DNA from: Branchiostoma belcheri
Taxonomy: Eukaryota > Chordata > Leptocardii > Amphioxiformes > Branchiostomatidae
Assembly: GCF_001625305.1 (NCBI RefSeq)
Contig: NW_017802379.1
Coordinates: forward strand, 1,139,754 to 1,203,753
Direction: 5' to 3'
DNA: 64,000 bases
Part shown: piece by piece, positions 45,834-58,800 of the stretch
How the letters are laid out: each line of letters starts with the position of its first letter
Position numbering within the stretch: the first letter of the stretch is position 1
The notes under the pieces: model-generated
The model's input: the letters and a program-made list of their open reading frames with translations, nothing else
Told to the model about the DNA's origin: nothing
The model's database searches: none
Position numbers and translations under genes: made by a program

Positions 45834-47453
45834 AACATGTGAAGTAACGTCAAATTCAGGAGTGTGTCATAATGATATTAATCAACTTTTAATAGTAGGG
45901 ATGCTCTGTATCTTGATGCAGAAAATTAGAGAAGTACTAGAATCTCTTCTTGTTTCTCATTCGCACAACACATAATATAGTAGCCGATACACGACTTCCG
46001 AAAAAAATGAGAAGTGAAACCTGGCATTAGTTTAGAGTACGAAGAAGGGAGGCAATACAAGAGGCTTTCTCAAAAATATAGGAACTGGAATATTTCTACT
46101 GTGATTCTGGTTTAAAGACAGGCAAGCAAAGCGTAAAAATGGAATAGCCCTTATAAACGATATTCATTACTAATAGGAAAACGACAGTTACCGTTTAAGT
46201 AAGTTCGTACAATGAAGATGCAACAGGTAGACGTAATGACAGTAACGAAGAAGACATTAAGGGACATTAAATTAACCTGACGACAGAGTAGTTCTGGTTA
46301 TTTCGCGAGGTCATAATAAAGGTATGCCTAACTCGTTGAAAGAGTTAGGCATACCTTGGCCTCTACCAACAGGTGGCCATCGTGTGAAGAGATTCTGCCT
46401 AACTCATTGACCGCCTAACTGCTTGCCTGGTTGGGTGCAAGGCACAATCGTCAAGCCTCCCTAACTTTCCAATCTAGTATTTGAGTATGAGTGTTATTGC
46501 TGTGTACATGTACGTGGATGTAGGTCACCACTGAGTATCTGTGATGAGGGAGATAGGTAACCACTACAACACACCAAAAAACAACTCACGCTGTATGAAA
46601 GACAAAAACACATACTTGGCACTATATATCAGAAATATAATTATCTGTTGGTACATATTCTTCTCCATTCAAATTTTAAACACACACATTCTGGTATATC
46701 ACTGCATTGTAAAATATCAGACAGATTATACACTTAACTGTGCATTAAAACACATCTGGCTTTAGCCTTCTTTCCACAATTAACAAAACGGCAAAACTAG
46801 CCACTCTTCTGTATACTTAAGTCTTGGCAGAATACATTTGGAAGATAAGAGCTAATGAAATACATGTATCATCACACTTCTCTTTTGGCACTTATTTCTC
46901 TATACAACTGCATGGCTTTATAGTCCAGGCACTGGACCAATCACTGATTATTCACAATCCTCTTCAAATCCTAGTGGCAAATATCTGAGTAGTAGATAAA
47001 TTCAAATCATAGCAGCATTTGTGGCAACTTCATCAATTAATTAGCTTCAAATCATCAAAAAAACTTTAGCAATTCATAGTCCTCACCAACTAATTAGACA
47101 AAATGCTATGAACCACAATGATTTGTTGACTACTAGTAATCAGTGGTCCTAGCAGTATTTGCCTGTGTTAATATGGCTATATGTGAATTCTGCATTTATA
47201 AGGAAGAAACAAACAGCAGGAGGTAAGAAATGTTATGGCTCATACTGTGTCATACTGCAATCTAAATCACACTTGTAGATAAAGCCAATACAGCCATCAT
47301 GGCAAGTCCTATAAACAGCAATTTATGGTCTAAATTGTAGTCTAAATTTTTGTGTTGGAAATAACATTACAGTTCAATTTTTTGTGTTGGAAATGATATT
47401 ACAGTTCAAACCTGTAACTCATTATTTTCAGCTTGGCAACATATGTTCTTTTT
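45834..47453. other. Intergenic and SHPK 3' flank
   Basis: No gene seen. Includes the palindrome at 46319-46357. I found no clear SHPK poly(A) signal. Confidence 0.4.
46319..46357. repeat. Perfect 16-bp palindrome
   Basis: AAGGTATGCCTAACTC and its exact complement GAGTTAGGCATACCTT around a 7-base loop. A related GCCTAACTC occurs 40 bp on. Confidence 0.75.
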
Positions 47454-50400
47454 TCATCTTTTCTGCATCTCCAACAACATGGCGAACGCTACTCCATATG
47501 CAGCGTCCCCACAGGTCGTCTTCGAGTATATCAGGGGGATGTCGTACGCCCGCTCCAACTCCTCCTGTATGATGGGGTTTCTCGTCAGGGCGCTTCCCGT
47601 TCCCACGATCCTCTGCACGCCACACTCGGTGAGGAACTCGCGTGGCATCATGGCGTGCAGGTTGGCCACGATGCCCTTACAGAGCGAGCGCGTGACCTGC
47701 CCCACACTGAGACGGTCGATGGTCGCGTTGGACACGGACGCCCGCTGGTCCGGGGCATGGCGCTCGCCGAAGATGGTGGGGACGACGGTGAGCGGGGTGT
47801 CACCGGACGACTGGGCACACGCCAGGAGACGCTCGTACAGCTGGTCCTCCTGTATGGACGGGATTCCTGGGGACGGGAAGGATAGAAGGGTGTTACAATT
47901 TATATAAACCAAGATCTCCATGTACACTATGCTTTTCTCAATTGAATATGACATGAGGTTGTCATTGACATGGTTCTTCTGCTAAGGCACAACTTCATCA
48001 CTTTCTACAAGTCCTCTTTGACTTGAATTTTGTTTGTGCCATGTTGACAGTGACAATAATAATACTTGTTGTATGTTGACATTTTGGATACATACAAGTT
48101 TCCTTTTATACGGCACACAGCAGTAGATATCTTACAGCTATAGAAACATGGGAGTTGAATCAATCACACATTCTATCAACTGGGCACATTATGTTGAATA
48201 ATGTCTTTTGAGAAGACCTAACAATCTCATCAGCCATACCTCCATACACAATGTCAACAATGCATTTAGATAAAGGTTGACAATCTCCGGCCATTCTATG
48301 AATAAAGGCCACCTAATAGCCAATGAGCTGTCATGATTCTGCAATTCAGCCAATAGGCTAAAGTGATTCTATCCCAAATAAATAATTTGTCGTCGTCATC
48401 ATCGAGACCATTCCTGGCTGACTCCAGCTCTACCCCAGCCTTACCCAGATCCTGGAGCCAGCTCTGGATCATCTTGACGAAGCAGGCGAGTGCGTTCCCC
48501 CCGGTCAGCGCGGCAGCCACGGCCAGGTACCTCCCGCTGAAGTATGGGTAGTACTGTACCGGGGAGGAGGGGTCAGCGGCAGGCGGCAGGAACCCGGGGG
48601 TCATCTGGAACGCCAGCTGGGCAGACGTACCGATGTTCAGGACTGGGGAAAATAACAACAGGTTGGAAGGGAAAGCTTAGTTTAGCCTTGATAATAGCTA
48701 TCACTATTTGGGCAACCCTGGCTGGTCATGTAACATGTTCCTGCTGAACCAATAGATTATAAAAGAAGGAAAAGTTTTATTTTCATTGAACATATTGCTT
48801 ATGAGTTAGATGAGTGTCTTCACAGTTATTTATAAACTAGATTAGTATCGTAGAGTTGTTAGTTATTAGCAACAGTGAGCATGTCTTCATCTATTGAAGA
48901 AGACCATAATATCAGGTTCTGTATGTATAGGCATGTATGTTCCTTGTTTTGGAGAAAAATACAGCTTATACCTGTGTCATATTCCTGGACCAAAACCTTT
49001 TACAATCATCCTCTGATGTCAAAATATTTACTTCATTCCTGACCTTCATGGTTATCATAACAGACCTCATCTTTTCAAACAAAACTTTGAGCTATTGTCA
49101 GACAAGCCTTATCGAATTAAACAACATAGCTTCAGTAACAGATCCTCAGCTGGCATGTTCATAATATTCCCAGTAAATGGCTCATTACCTGCAGTGTTGT
49201 CACTTCTGTTTCCTGAGTTTAATACATATAGGTAATGATTTCTACAGCATTTGTCAGGGTAGGTTTATTTTTTTTAACCACAGCTAATGGAATATCGGGT
49301 AGCAGTCAGAAAAATGTATGTCATAACTTAAGCTACAATACTTAAGCTACATCAACACACTGACTACGGAAAGTTTCGAGACCAAATAAACTTTATTGCA
49401 CAACAACACAGACGACTGCTACCCAACCCTTGTGTCAGGTAACCTCACTGCAGTATAATCAAAGAGTGAGTGAACTGTACAAGGTGCAAAGCATGGCATG
49501 GTACATACTACAGTTCCATTAAGGCTCATCTACCTAATACAGGAGTGTGTAGTATGGGATGAGTATACGAGTGATTGCCATGACGTCACAGACGTAGGCA
49601 AAAGGTAGGTGTCATGGTCTAAGGTGGAAGACGGTTGGCTGACGTGCCTACCAATATATAATTTGCATGTATATGATGTGAACAAAAGCAGTGATTGCTC
49701 GTATGAGATGAGAATGCACTTAGAATGGGATCAAAATGTAGTATGTAAGAGAATATAGTATAGGATGAGAACCAGGGCTTTACCTGCATCCCCCCTCTGT
49801 ACCAGACTAGGTAGTACAGAACACTGCAGGTCCCCCAGGGCCACGCCAACATCAATGCGGGGAGGTACACAGCACCAGGGCTGCCTCAGGGTCCCCGCTA
49901 CCTCTCCTGGGTCCAGCACACGGGGCAGGACATCGCACGGGAAGCCTGCCTCCTCCAGACTGGGGAATAGTAGATGCACAATGGTGCCGTCAGCAAAATG
50001 CATTAAGATGGTATTTCTAATTAAAGTCTGTGCTCCAAGTTATACACATAGGTACAGTTAAAAAGTAAAGTAAAGGCAAAGTAGCTATCGTCATTTGGGT
50101 TGAAGCATCAGGTGCTTTTTCAAGTACCTACTCTACAAGTGCAATGGAGCTTTTGTAGCCAAGCACACTGGTTTACCACTGTGATATTACCTTCTTTCCC
50201 ATTCTAACCACAAAATTCTTCTCTGCATCAATATTCATGTCACATAATTTGGTTGATCATTATGCCACAAGAGCTACATCTAGAGCTTATGATCATCTTG
50301 AGCTATCTACCAGCAACATATTACCATAACAGTTGTCATTGCCTTATCTCAAGAGGTCCTTACATTTCCTTGTTCCACAGCCGGCTGCCACAGTCGAAGT

Positions 50401-51022
50401 ACCCCCAGCTAGCGGCGTTGTGTACAGACATGACGGGGAGTTCCATCCCACACAACATCGCCACCACGTAGTCCATCACCGTCCCTGCCCGGTCAAACCC
50501 CTCCAGAGCCTCCGGCATGTTCCTGGCCAGCCACAGCAGCGTCGCACAGCCGTTGCCCGTGGCAACCGGGAGGTGCGCGCGGGGTTTGGGGATGGTCTGG
50601 AGGAACTCCGAGGTGCAGCGGCCATCTTGCCAGGTGTAGAGGCGGCTGACCTTCCCCGTTTGGAAGCGGTGGGACATCGGGGAGTAGCGCCAGCCCTCCC
50701 GGGCCCGCCACAGCATCACCCCGTGCATCTGCCCGGACACTCCGATGCGCGTCACCCCCAGAGAGAGCTCCTCTGGGATCTTTTCCACGCAGTCCTGCAG
50801 GCAGGACAGAATCTTGCCGACATCTTGTTCGTCTCCGCGCGGGTCTGTTGGGAACTCCACCGTCGCCCCGGTCTCTCGAGTCGTGGAAAAAACGGTCGTG
50901 GAAGAGTCCATGTCCACTAAGGAAACCTTGACGGACGTTGTGCCCATGTCAATGCCGAGTATCGTGCGGTACGGGGCGGAAACACCCCTGTACGGGCTCG
51001 GAACGTCCACCGGGGCAGCCAT
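47454..51022 (-). CDS. SHPK: Sedoheptulokinase (SHPK/CARKL)
   Basis: Four minus-strand exons join in phase: 51022-50364 (ATG), 49959-49784, 48642-48445, 47866-47454 (TGA). The product is 481 residues, against 478 in human. It belongs to the FGGY carbohydrate kinases and converts sedoheptulose plus ATP to sedoheptulose 7-phosphate in the cytosol, feeding the non-oxidative pentose phosphate pathway. Visible landmarks: ILGIDMGTTSVKV at the N-terminus (phosphate loop), GVSGQMHGVMLW, LYTWQDGRC, DYVVAMLCGM, NAASWGYFD, VGVALGDLQCSVL, LNIGTSAQLAF, FGERHAPDQ, and GTGSALTRNPIIQEEL near the C-terminus (adenosine-binding region). I start at MAAPVDVP. An in-frame ATG further upstream (51211) would add 63 residues with no likeness to SHPK. 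Exon 3 ends at QDLG/GTAAGG and is followed directly by IPSIQEDQLY, as the family requires. The gene looks intact. Confidence 0.97.
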
Positions 51023-51653
51023 GTTGATGATGATGAAGGTCACGCCCACCTGTTGGGGCCACCTGTTCCCTGCCCATGCACCTGTTTGATGGACACCTGT
51101 TTTCATGTTGTGGGTTGGCGAGATTTGGGGGACTTCTTTGAAAGTTTTTGGTAATTTGCAAGGGTTCAAAAGGGGTGGACACCCAAGTGTTCTAGTTGGG
51201 GCAAAGCTCAAATGATTGATTTTGAAAGCTAGTGCGTGTTTCGTTTCGAGTTTTCTAACGTTTAACGTTGTTACTATCTGGCAGCCATGTTGGACTGACC
51301 TTGACAGTTGATAGCTATATAAAGGATGGATAATGATATGCAGGATGGGAAACTTGTATTTTTATAACATACTAGCCGTATTTTACGTGTTGGGGATAGT
51401 GAAGTTTGGTCTGTTAAAGACTGCGGTTTCACTAAGCCCCCCCCCCCCCATTGCATACTGACCCAGTGAGGATGACTTTTTCTACACTAAACGGTGACTT
51501 TTTGCCTAACTTCAGTGACGGGTAACGTTACGTGCGTGTTGGTAATCATCCTATTTTTGTTTTGTTTTCTGAGCGATACTTAGTATTTGTCTCTACTCAG
51601 TGTGGCTCAAATAAGGGTTTTCAGCCGGCTAGAGTTAACGTTAGAATTCAACT
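51023..51653. other. SHPK promoter region
   Basis: Holds a C run at ~51439-51450. It lies between the start of SHPK and the 3' end of the GPCR gene. No TATA box is obvious. Confidence 0.4.
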
Positions 51654-51659
51654 TTTATT
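51654..51659 (-). terminator. Candidate poly(A) signal of the family A GPCR
   Basis: AATAAA on the minus strand. It implies a ~1.1 kb 3' UTR that contains the MITE at 52598. Confidence 0.4.
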
Positions 51660-52597
51660 TCAACACAAAACACAAAACCTATCGGTACATAAAGATAGAT
51701 GACTTTTGATTGACATGTAAACAGATATGCAATGCACGTATACAGATATGCAATACATGTTAACTGCTATGCAACACATCCTTAAACTGTATTCAAGTTT
51801 GCGTTAATTTGTATGCAATATCAATATAACATGATACATAACTTATACCAATGAATAAGTCCATTTTACATTTGAGCCGGCGCGGGCCTAGTCGTAAGTT
51901 ATAAAGTCGAATTAACAACATAACTTTGGCGAGTATCAACATGGTACTAGTACAATACATAATTTACATAAACGTTTTATACTGTATGGCAAACTGGCAA
52001 TGCCACGATTTTTGTCACACTGACGCTTAAAACTTTAATAAAAGCCAGAACAACGCCAAAAAAAAGCTAAGTACAATAATAAGAGGTATACGATTTACAT
52101 AAACGCCTTCTAATGAATGCTTTATCAGCAAATCAGCAAATTTTGCATCGTGAACATCAAAGATAAGGAACAGCAAAACTAGACGAGATACAATCATATC
52201 AGCGCAACTCGTGTATCGTGGCGCAACACATGTGCACACAGCTTACAGAGAAACAACTTTAGCAAAGTAATACTAATGAATTCACGGAAGACAAATAAGC
52301 AATTTCACAAAACAATCATCAGCAACTTAATTAACTAATGATACATTGATAATCTTAAAGAGTTAGACCTTCACAAAACAGGCGTGATGAACCTTACCAA
52401 ATACTAATCAGAAAGTTCACAAAATATGCACGAACAATTCACAAAGGATTAATGCGACTCCAGGAGAAAAAAAAAAGAAGATTCCATAATTAGGCAGTGA
52501 AATTAAAGTGATGTGACTTTCTGACTTAAACTAAAGTTCCGTCGTTCAAGAAAATTAATACCGTAAACAAATACTAACCTGCTCAAATATACGGAGC

Positions 52598-52768
52598 TAG
52601 CCTCTACCAGGCTTCAGGAGGCGGCTATAAACACTAAAACTTGACCAAATAGACAGATAATATGTCAGGAGAGTTGGCCCCGGGCCATCAACTCCCCTGA
52701 CATCATGTCTATTGGGTCATGGCAATTTCTACCCTTTCCAGCCACTTCCCGAAGCATAGCAGAGGCTA
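52598..52768. repeat. hAT-like foldback MITE, third copy
   Basis: Starts TAGCCTCTACCAGGCTTC, ends GAAGCATAGCAGAGGCTA, with imperfect arms (GACAGATAATATGTCAGGAG / CTCCCCTGACATCATGTC). More eroded than the 17541 copy. The flanks ATACGGAG and ATACAGTA may be a worn 8-bp duplication. Confidence 0.75.
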
Positions 52769-52800
52769 ATACAGTATGTGTGGAACAACAGATTGCTGCC

Positions 52801-55800
52801 CTAGGCCGCGTTCCTCCCGCAGTTGAGACGGAACAGCCTGGCGAACCCGTCCCGGAATCTCTTGTTCATGAGCCCGTACACCAGCGGGTTGCAGCAGCTG
52901 TTGAAGTACCCCAGCACCAGGGACACCACCTTCACCGCCCTGGGCACGTGCATGGAGCCGATGACCTTTAAATAATAATAACAATAATAATATTTATTGC
53001 CTTATTCGAAATGTACATCAGCAGGGGGGAGCACAACTAGCCTGGGTACCATCCGGGTTAGTTAACGTCCGCTCCCACAGTTAATACATATGACCAGTGG
53101 TTGGTCGGTAGCGACTGTGGGAGTGGACGTTAACTAACCAGGATGGTACCCAGGCTAGAGCACAACTGCATCCCACGAAATTGGGTACAATTTCTCACAA
53201 CAAAATTTTAAGAAGCAATACATGTACATCTAAATAAAGTATATACAAAGACACATACAAAGTTATTAAAATATACACAATGTTGCGTCTAGGTCAAGTT
53301 ACTGTTATACAAAGTACAGAGTAGATTTCAGACCTGTCCCATGGTGGTGATGGCGTAGGGAGACCAGCACACCATGAACACCAGGATCACCACCAGCAGG
53401 GACCGGGTCAGGGCAGCCTCCTCCTTCCGCTGCCTCTTCTTTATTCTGTAAGCGAAATGTGGTGGAAGTAGATTTACGGTCGAGGCGAGCTGATTTTGAG
53501 GTGTGTGTGTGTGTGTGTGTGGGGGGGGGTAGGGAGGCGTTCGCGGTTGATACAAACATGTGAATCACATGAGTTTATGTGAGTTTGTAAGACAGTGGAA
53601 GAACATCATTCATCAATTGCAACTTCACCTGTCAAATACAGAAAATGCTGGAAAAGACATTCTGTAAACTTATACCTGTTACGTAGACGATTGCGGTGTC
53701 TGTCGCAGGAGTTTGCCGCCATCTCCGAGTCGTCTTCGTCCGCCCTGTCCCCGGCTGGAACCTCGTCGTCTTTCGGACTGTTCACTGTGATGGTCAGGTC
53801 GCAGTCGAACGCCACGGCTCCGTGCTTCCGGTTCGGCCGCGCGCTTTTCTTCTCGTTCAGCGGCGAAACTTCGTTTTCTATCGCTCGAGGCTTGGTCCCG
53901 ATGGGCTTCCGGTCACCACTGTCTTTTCTATCCGAGGAACTGTCGCATGAGATCGCTACTTCAATGCAACCGTCTGACTGTCTGTCTTTGAATGTGTCAT
54001 CAGCAGGACAACCGTTGGCGTTGCCTTCTCGGGTGGTATCTGTGTTGGTGTTGCCAGCAACGCCTTGCCTTGTGGAGTACCAACAGGTGCTTGTTTCGTG
54101 GTTGTTGAAGAAAACGACGGTCTGCGTGGTTTTTGGTGGCTTTGTTGTTTCGTGTGAGGACTGTTGCGGAGATCTTATGGAACAGCGACTTGTACTTTTG
54201 GGGGTCAGGGAAGTGACTGACTTGTCTAGGGTCGCTTCCTGACTCTGCCGCCGCTGGTTTCTCGTCGGCGATCCGCCCAACTTGCGCCGGTTTTTCTTGT
54301 ACCTGGTAACAAAGAGCAGTAATATAATTGACATAGGATAGCATGTAAAGACATTTCATCCTTTTTCATCAAGTTTTAAATGACTTTCTTGTCTGCAGTA
54401 GCACATCGATGTTCCGAGACAGTGACACCAACAAGTTGGTTAATATCTGTCCCTAATCTCCGATTGTCAATTTGTCACTGTCTTCACAGACACCAAAAGA
54501 TCTGCGGTGATTGGTTCTTATGTTGTGGTCACAATTCCCACATGGGGCCCGGCCGTAACGAAATGTACCATATAAAAGACAACAAAACACAATTTTTTTA
54601 AATTATCATGGGCACTAATTCTGTATTTTCTTGATATTAATTGTTAATTTTTCGCTCATACAAACAGCCCGGCCGGGCCCCGGTTTGGAAATGTGACCTA
54701 AGCATTACCTTCGCCAGATGCCGACGTAACAGCCCGTCATGGCCGTGCTGGGCAGGCAGAAACCCATGGTGAACATGAAGACGGTGTAGCCGGGGTGGTC
54801 CGCCCACGAGCAGAAACAGAACGACTGGTCCGCCATGAAGCTGTACTTCGCCCAGCCGAACAGCGGAGGCAGCGAACAACCGATAGAAAACACCCAGACA
54901 CCTGCACAATAAAACAAATAAACAAACATACAAACAAACAAAACACAAACAGCTTTAGAGCCTTCCATGGAATTTTATACATAGGGGTTTCATTACTGGT
55001 ATATCCCCTTTTTTGGTGCAGAAAGTTTGAGGTTGATGTGTTTTGCCCTCTAAATATCAGGTTATCGACATTTCAACTGACAGTTGGTACCGGCATCGCT
55101 TACGTAAAGGCCTATCGCCGCTATTCCCACAGACGCAGGAGAAAAGGCTGTGGATGGCGCAGGAATTTGACTCCCTGATAAGAAACAGAAGCCGTGGTAA
55201 AAAAATTCAAAGGAAAGAAAATTGAAAAGCGTGTTCTTTAAAGGTTAGATTATCAAAGTGATCCACTCGACCTACGGGCTTCCACAGGAAGCTTCAGGTT
55301 TCTATTTCAATTAAGCTTTGACATCTCAGTACTTACATGTACATCAAGGTTCTGAATACCATATACCGTACTTTGACGCCAGGTCCAGCTGACGTAAATG
55401 TAAAGCTAAGAGACCTCCCCCTCTGGCTTCTAGTAATTGAATTGAAAATAGATACCACTGCAGTCTTTGTGTAGGGCATCAGCAAATGCAATTAGCTCCT
55501 TTCCCCCCGAGCTCTCCATCCTGCCCCACTTACCTGTGATGATGACTGCAGTGTTTACCGGTGTGTAGATCTTTGTGTATTTCACCGGATGAACAATCAT
55601 GAAATACCTGCAAGTATACACACAGATATCATGTTTAATGGTCTTAAGACACAACACAAAATATTACACACACAAAATTTTATCTTAGCAAAGGTAACCC
55701 TGGGGGAAACATATCCACAATTGTCTGGCAATAGTTATTAAAAAGTTACTAGTTTTTAAATTCCAGATCACCCCTCCTGTCTTTAATGGAACGGCCCAAA

Positions 55801-58800
55801 GGAAACTCGGGGACATTGACGCTGCAGAGGGTCATCAACCCGTGAATGTTTGCCTGTAAGTAACCTCGCTTCCTGCCGGAGTTGTTCTAGTTTGTCTGGC
55901 GTACTGAAACGTGAGCGTCGTCGTCACCGCCATAGTGTATGTTTTAGAAGGTGTGTGTTTGTTCCACACTCCGCGATGCAGACAGCAGTGGTCATATTTC
56001 CTTGTCCGTAGGCCACGAGTTCCTTTTCAAACGGCATGAGTGTAGCGCGCGGTAGTCTGGAGGCTAAGACTTTCGTTACCGATCCCCCAGATCTAGGTTT
56101 TTGAGCCAAACAGTCAGATCATCTCTTGTTCTGCCGCCGTGTTAAAAGGATTAGTGCATATTCCTTTATACGTAGCTGATAGGTTTCTTTTCAAAGGGCA
56201 TGAGTGAGGCCTGTGGGGGTTTGGTGGCCCAGAAGTTACTAACAGGCGTTTGATCCTAGCTGCCAGATCCTTGTTCTGCTGCCTCGTCGATAGCAAGGCT
56301 ATGTTACCCTCACCTTTACCTAACCATAAGCTTTACCGTCCAGCTTCCCCCAGTGTGTGGCATTCGATCCTACCTGTGGGGGTTCTGTGCTATTTGCACT
56401 CTACTGACATTTCATGATTCCTGAGGAGGGTGCGTTAAACCATTGGTATTATGTTTATGAAGAGCTATACACTGAGTAGATGCTAGAGAACCTGCCACAC
56501 TATCAATTAAAAAGGGGGTATGTCCCGGTATGCAGCTTAAAGCGTATCAATTTCTAACTCACGAACTTAAGGCCGCGTGTACGCCAAGGGAACAGACAAG
56601 ATAAAGAGTTACCTCATGTGTAGAGACAGCGATCTTTTTTGTTCTCTAGATATCATAGAAACTAATGTTAGAATCATGTTTATATTCCGTACACACATGA
56701 ACTCCTTATCGTCGGTTGCGCACGTCGCTCGCGCTTCCGGCTAGATCCGTCCTGATGTGCCGCCGACACGGTTAAAAGGGTTAGGGAGTCCCCACAGACG
56801 GCCGGCGTCTACATGTTGCATAAAGGGCGAATTTTGTTTTTGTTCTTCCTCAGAGAGGCTTCTACATCATATCCTACGGTCGTTCATCTTCCGATTAGAG
56901 GAAAGCTGTCATGTTTCATGTTTGAGTGTTGTGACGAAAACGTGTATCTATCATTGGTACTGATGTGATGTCAAGAACAGTGCAAATGGATAGAAATAAA
57001 GGCAATGGATGTAGCTCAAACATTAACTAGAATAGGTGTATTACTTAGGACGGATTATATAGTTTTATTCATTAAGTGCTGAAAAATTAATCTTCTTTAT
57101 CAGTTCCTCCCATTAATTCTTCACGTCCTCTTCATGATCCTGAATGTTTTTTTTCTTTATCGTGACAACGTACAACTGAAAATGCATCAGCTTTGTTCGG
57201 AGAACCAATTACTGCAACTCGGAGAGCAGTCATGTCTAGAATTTTCCGGAATATCAGTGTAGAGATCGCTTTCATGTCCTTGGGAATATTGTACGTCTTG
57301 ACCTTGGGTGACCTTGCGGATGTTGGTGGTGCATTTGCGCCCCAGAAGGTCAGGTGGTCGTCTCTGAAAGCGACTGATAAACCCGTCTGCTCGCACAAAC
57401 ACAAAGAGGTACGTGATTTCACACAGCAGCCGATAGAAGGGCTCACAAGTATTCATCGTTACTTAGTCTCTCGCTGTCGCTTTCCACCTTATGGGCTAAC
57501 CACTGAGGTTAATGTTATGGATGACATCCTCTGAAGACACCCAAACTAGTGTGCGCGGGCGAATAAAAAAACGCCCCCCCCCCCATATGCAGCTAAACCA
57601 CAGAAATACAAAGCTGGTATTGTGAAATGCTGTGGTACATGGCGACTTTTACAGGCCGGCACATGCTGGCATTTATGAGTCGGCACTGTTCTGATTTCTT
57701 GAGTTCTGTGAAGCCTCTTCAGCCTGGGTGCCGTCCTCCGTAGTTACTGCCGGCTGCCTATTGTCGCTAGCTATCACGGAGGATGACACCAAGGTCAGAG
57801 CCTCGGAGGAGGTGATTTTTATTAGAGAGAACAGGCGAAATTCAATGCGCGCGCGGATGTCGGTGTGGACTTACTCAGTCTCTCGCCGTCGCTTCCCACC
57901 TTATGGGCTAACCGCTAAGGTTACTGTCGGCCAGGGGCTCACCGTGTGAATCCGCTTTGTGGAAGGGAATATTCCTGACAATCTTCTTATTCTTTTTTCA
58001 ATCATCTTTGCTCTACTGTCTTACACGGATCGACATCCTGCTTTATGAAGGGATTATCCGGAGGCCACACTAAGCAGGAAACATTCAAGCAGAGAGTTTT
58101 GTTACTTTATCTTACAGAACAGCGTCTACGCCTATAAAGCTGGGTGGCACAACAATCCGCCGAGTACAAATGGAAGCATCAGAAATTAAACCCAGAGAAA
58201 TGAGAACTGCCCCAGTTGTATACATCCTGTTAAGGAGGCTCGCTAGGACTTAATAAATTGTTAAGAATGTCAAAGAGTTGGTAAGGCCACTGGAGACAGA
58301 CTAGATTCCATAGTAATCTAGAACAAGTCTTAATACTTTAATTAAATAGCATGCATGGGTTGGTGCTATATATTTCTTTTGTACTTTTCCAAGGTTTTGC
58401 TAGTAATTTTTATGGTCTATATACATATTACAGACATTAATCGCACATATAAAAGTGGCGCATTCGGTACAGACATATATTTTTTATAAAAAAAAACACC
58501 CGATATGATTTGACATGATGATAGCTTATTAGGCTTTTCATTTTGTCCCATGATGTGTAGTAAGCTATCAATAAGTTATGATAACGCCAGTTGACTTTGC
58601 GATGATTTAATTTGAAGTTATTTTTTCTTGCCAGGCGATAGAATTATCTGGGTCATTTAGCCTGTCTATATGTACCTATTTCATTTACTAGTACTTCCTT
58701 AAAAGCACGTACATGCATGTATGGGAAACGTCCCACGTGGTGACGGCGTTTATACATGTGAGGTGGAGATTTAATGTTGAATAATTCAGTGTCGTTAAAC

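Noticed and set aside
47433-47907. 150- and 154-codon plus-strand frames
   Set aside because: Antisense to the last SHPK exon, which matches the kinase family residue by residue.
53595-54242. 215-codon plus-strand frame
   Set aside because: Antisense to the GPCR third-loop exon, whose frame is fixed by phase and flanking TM exons.
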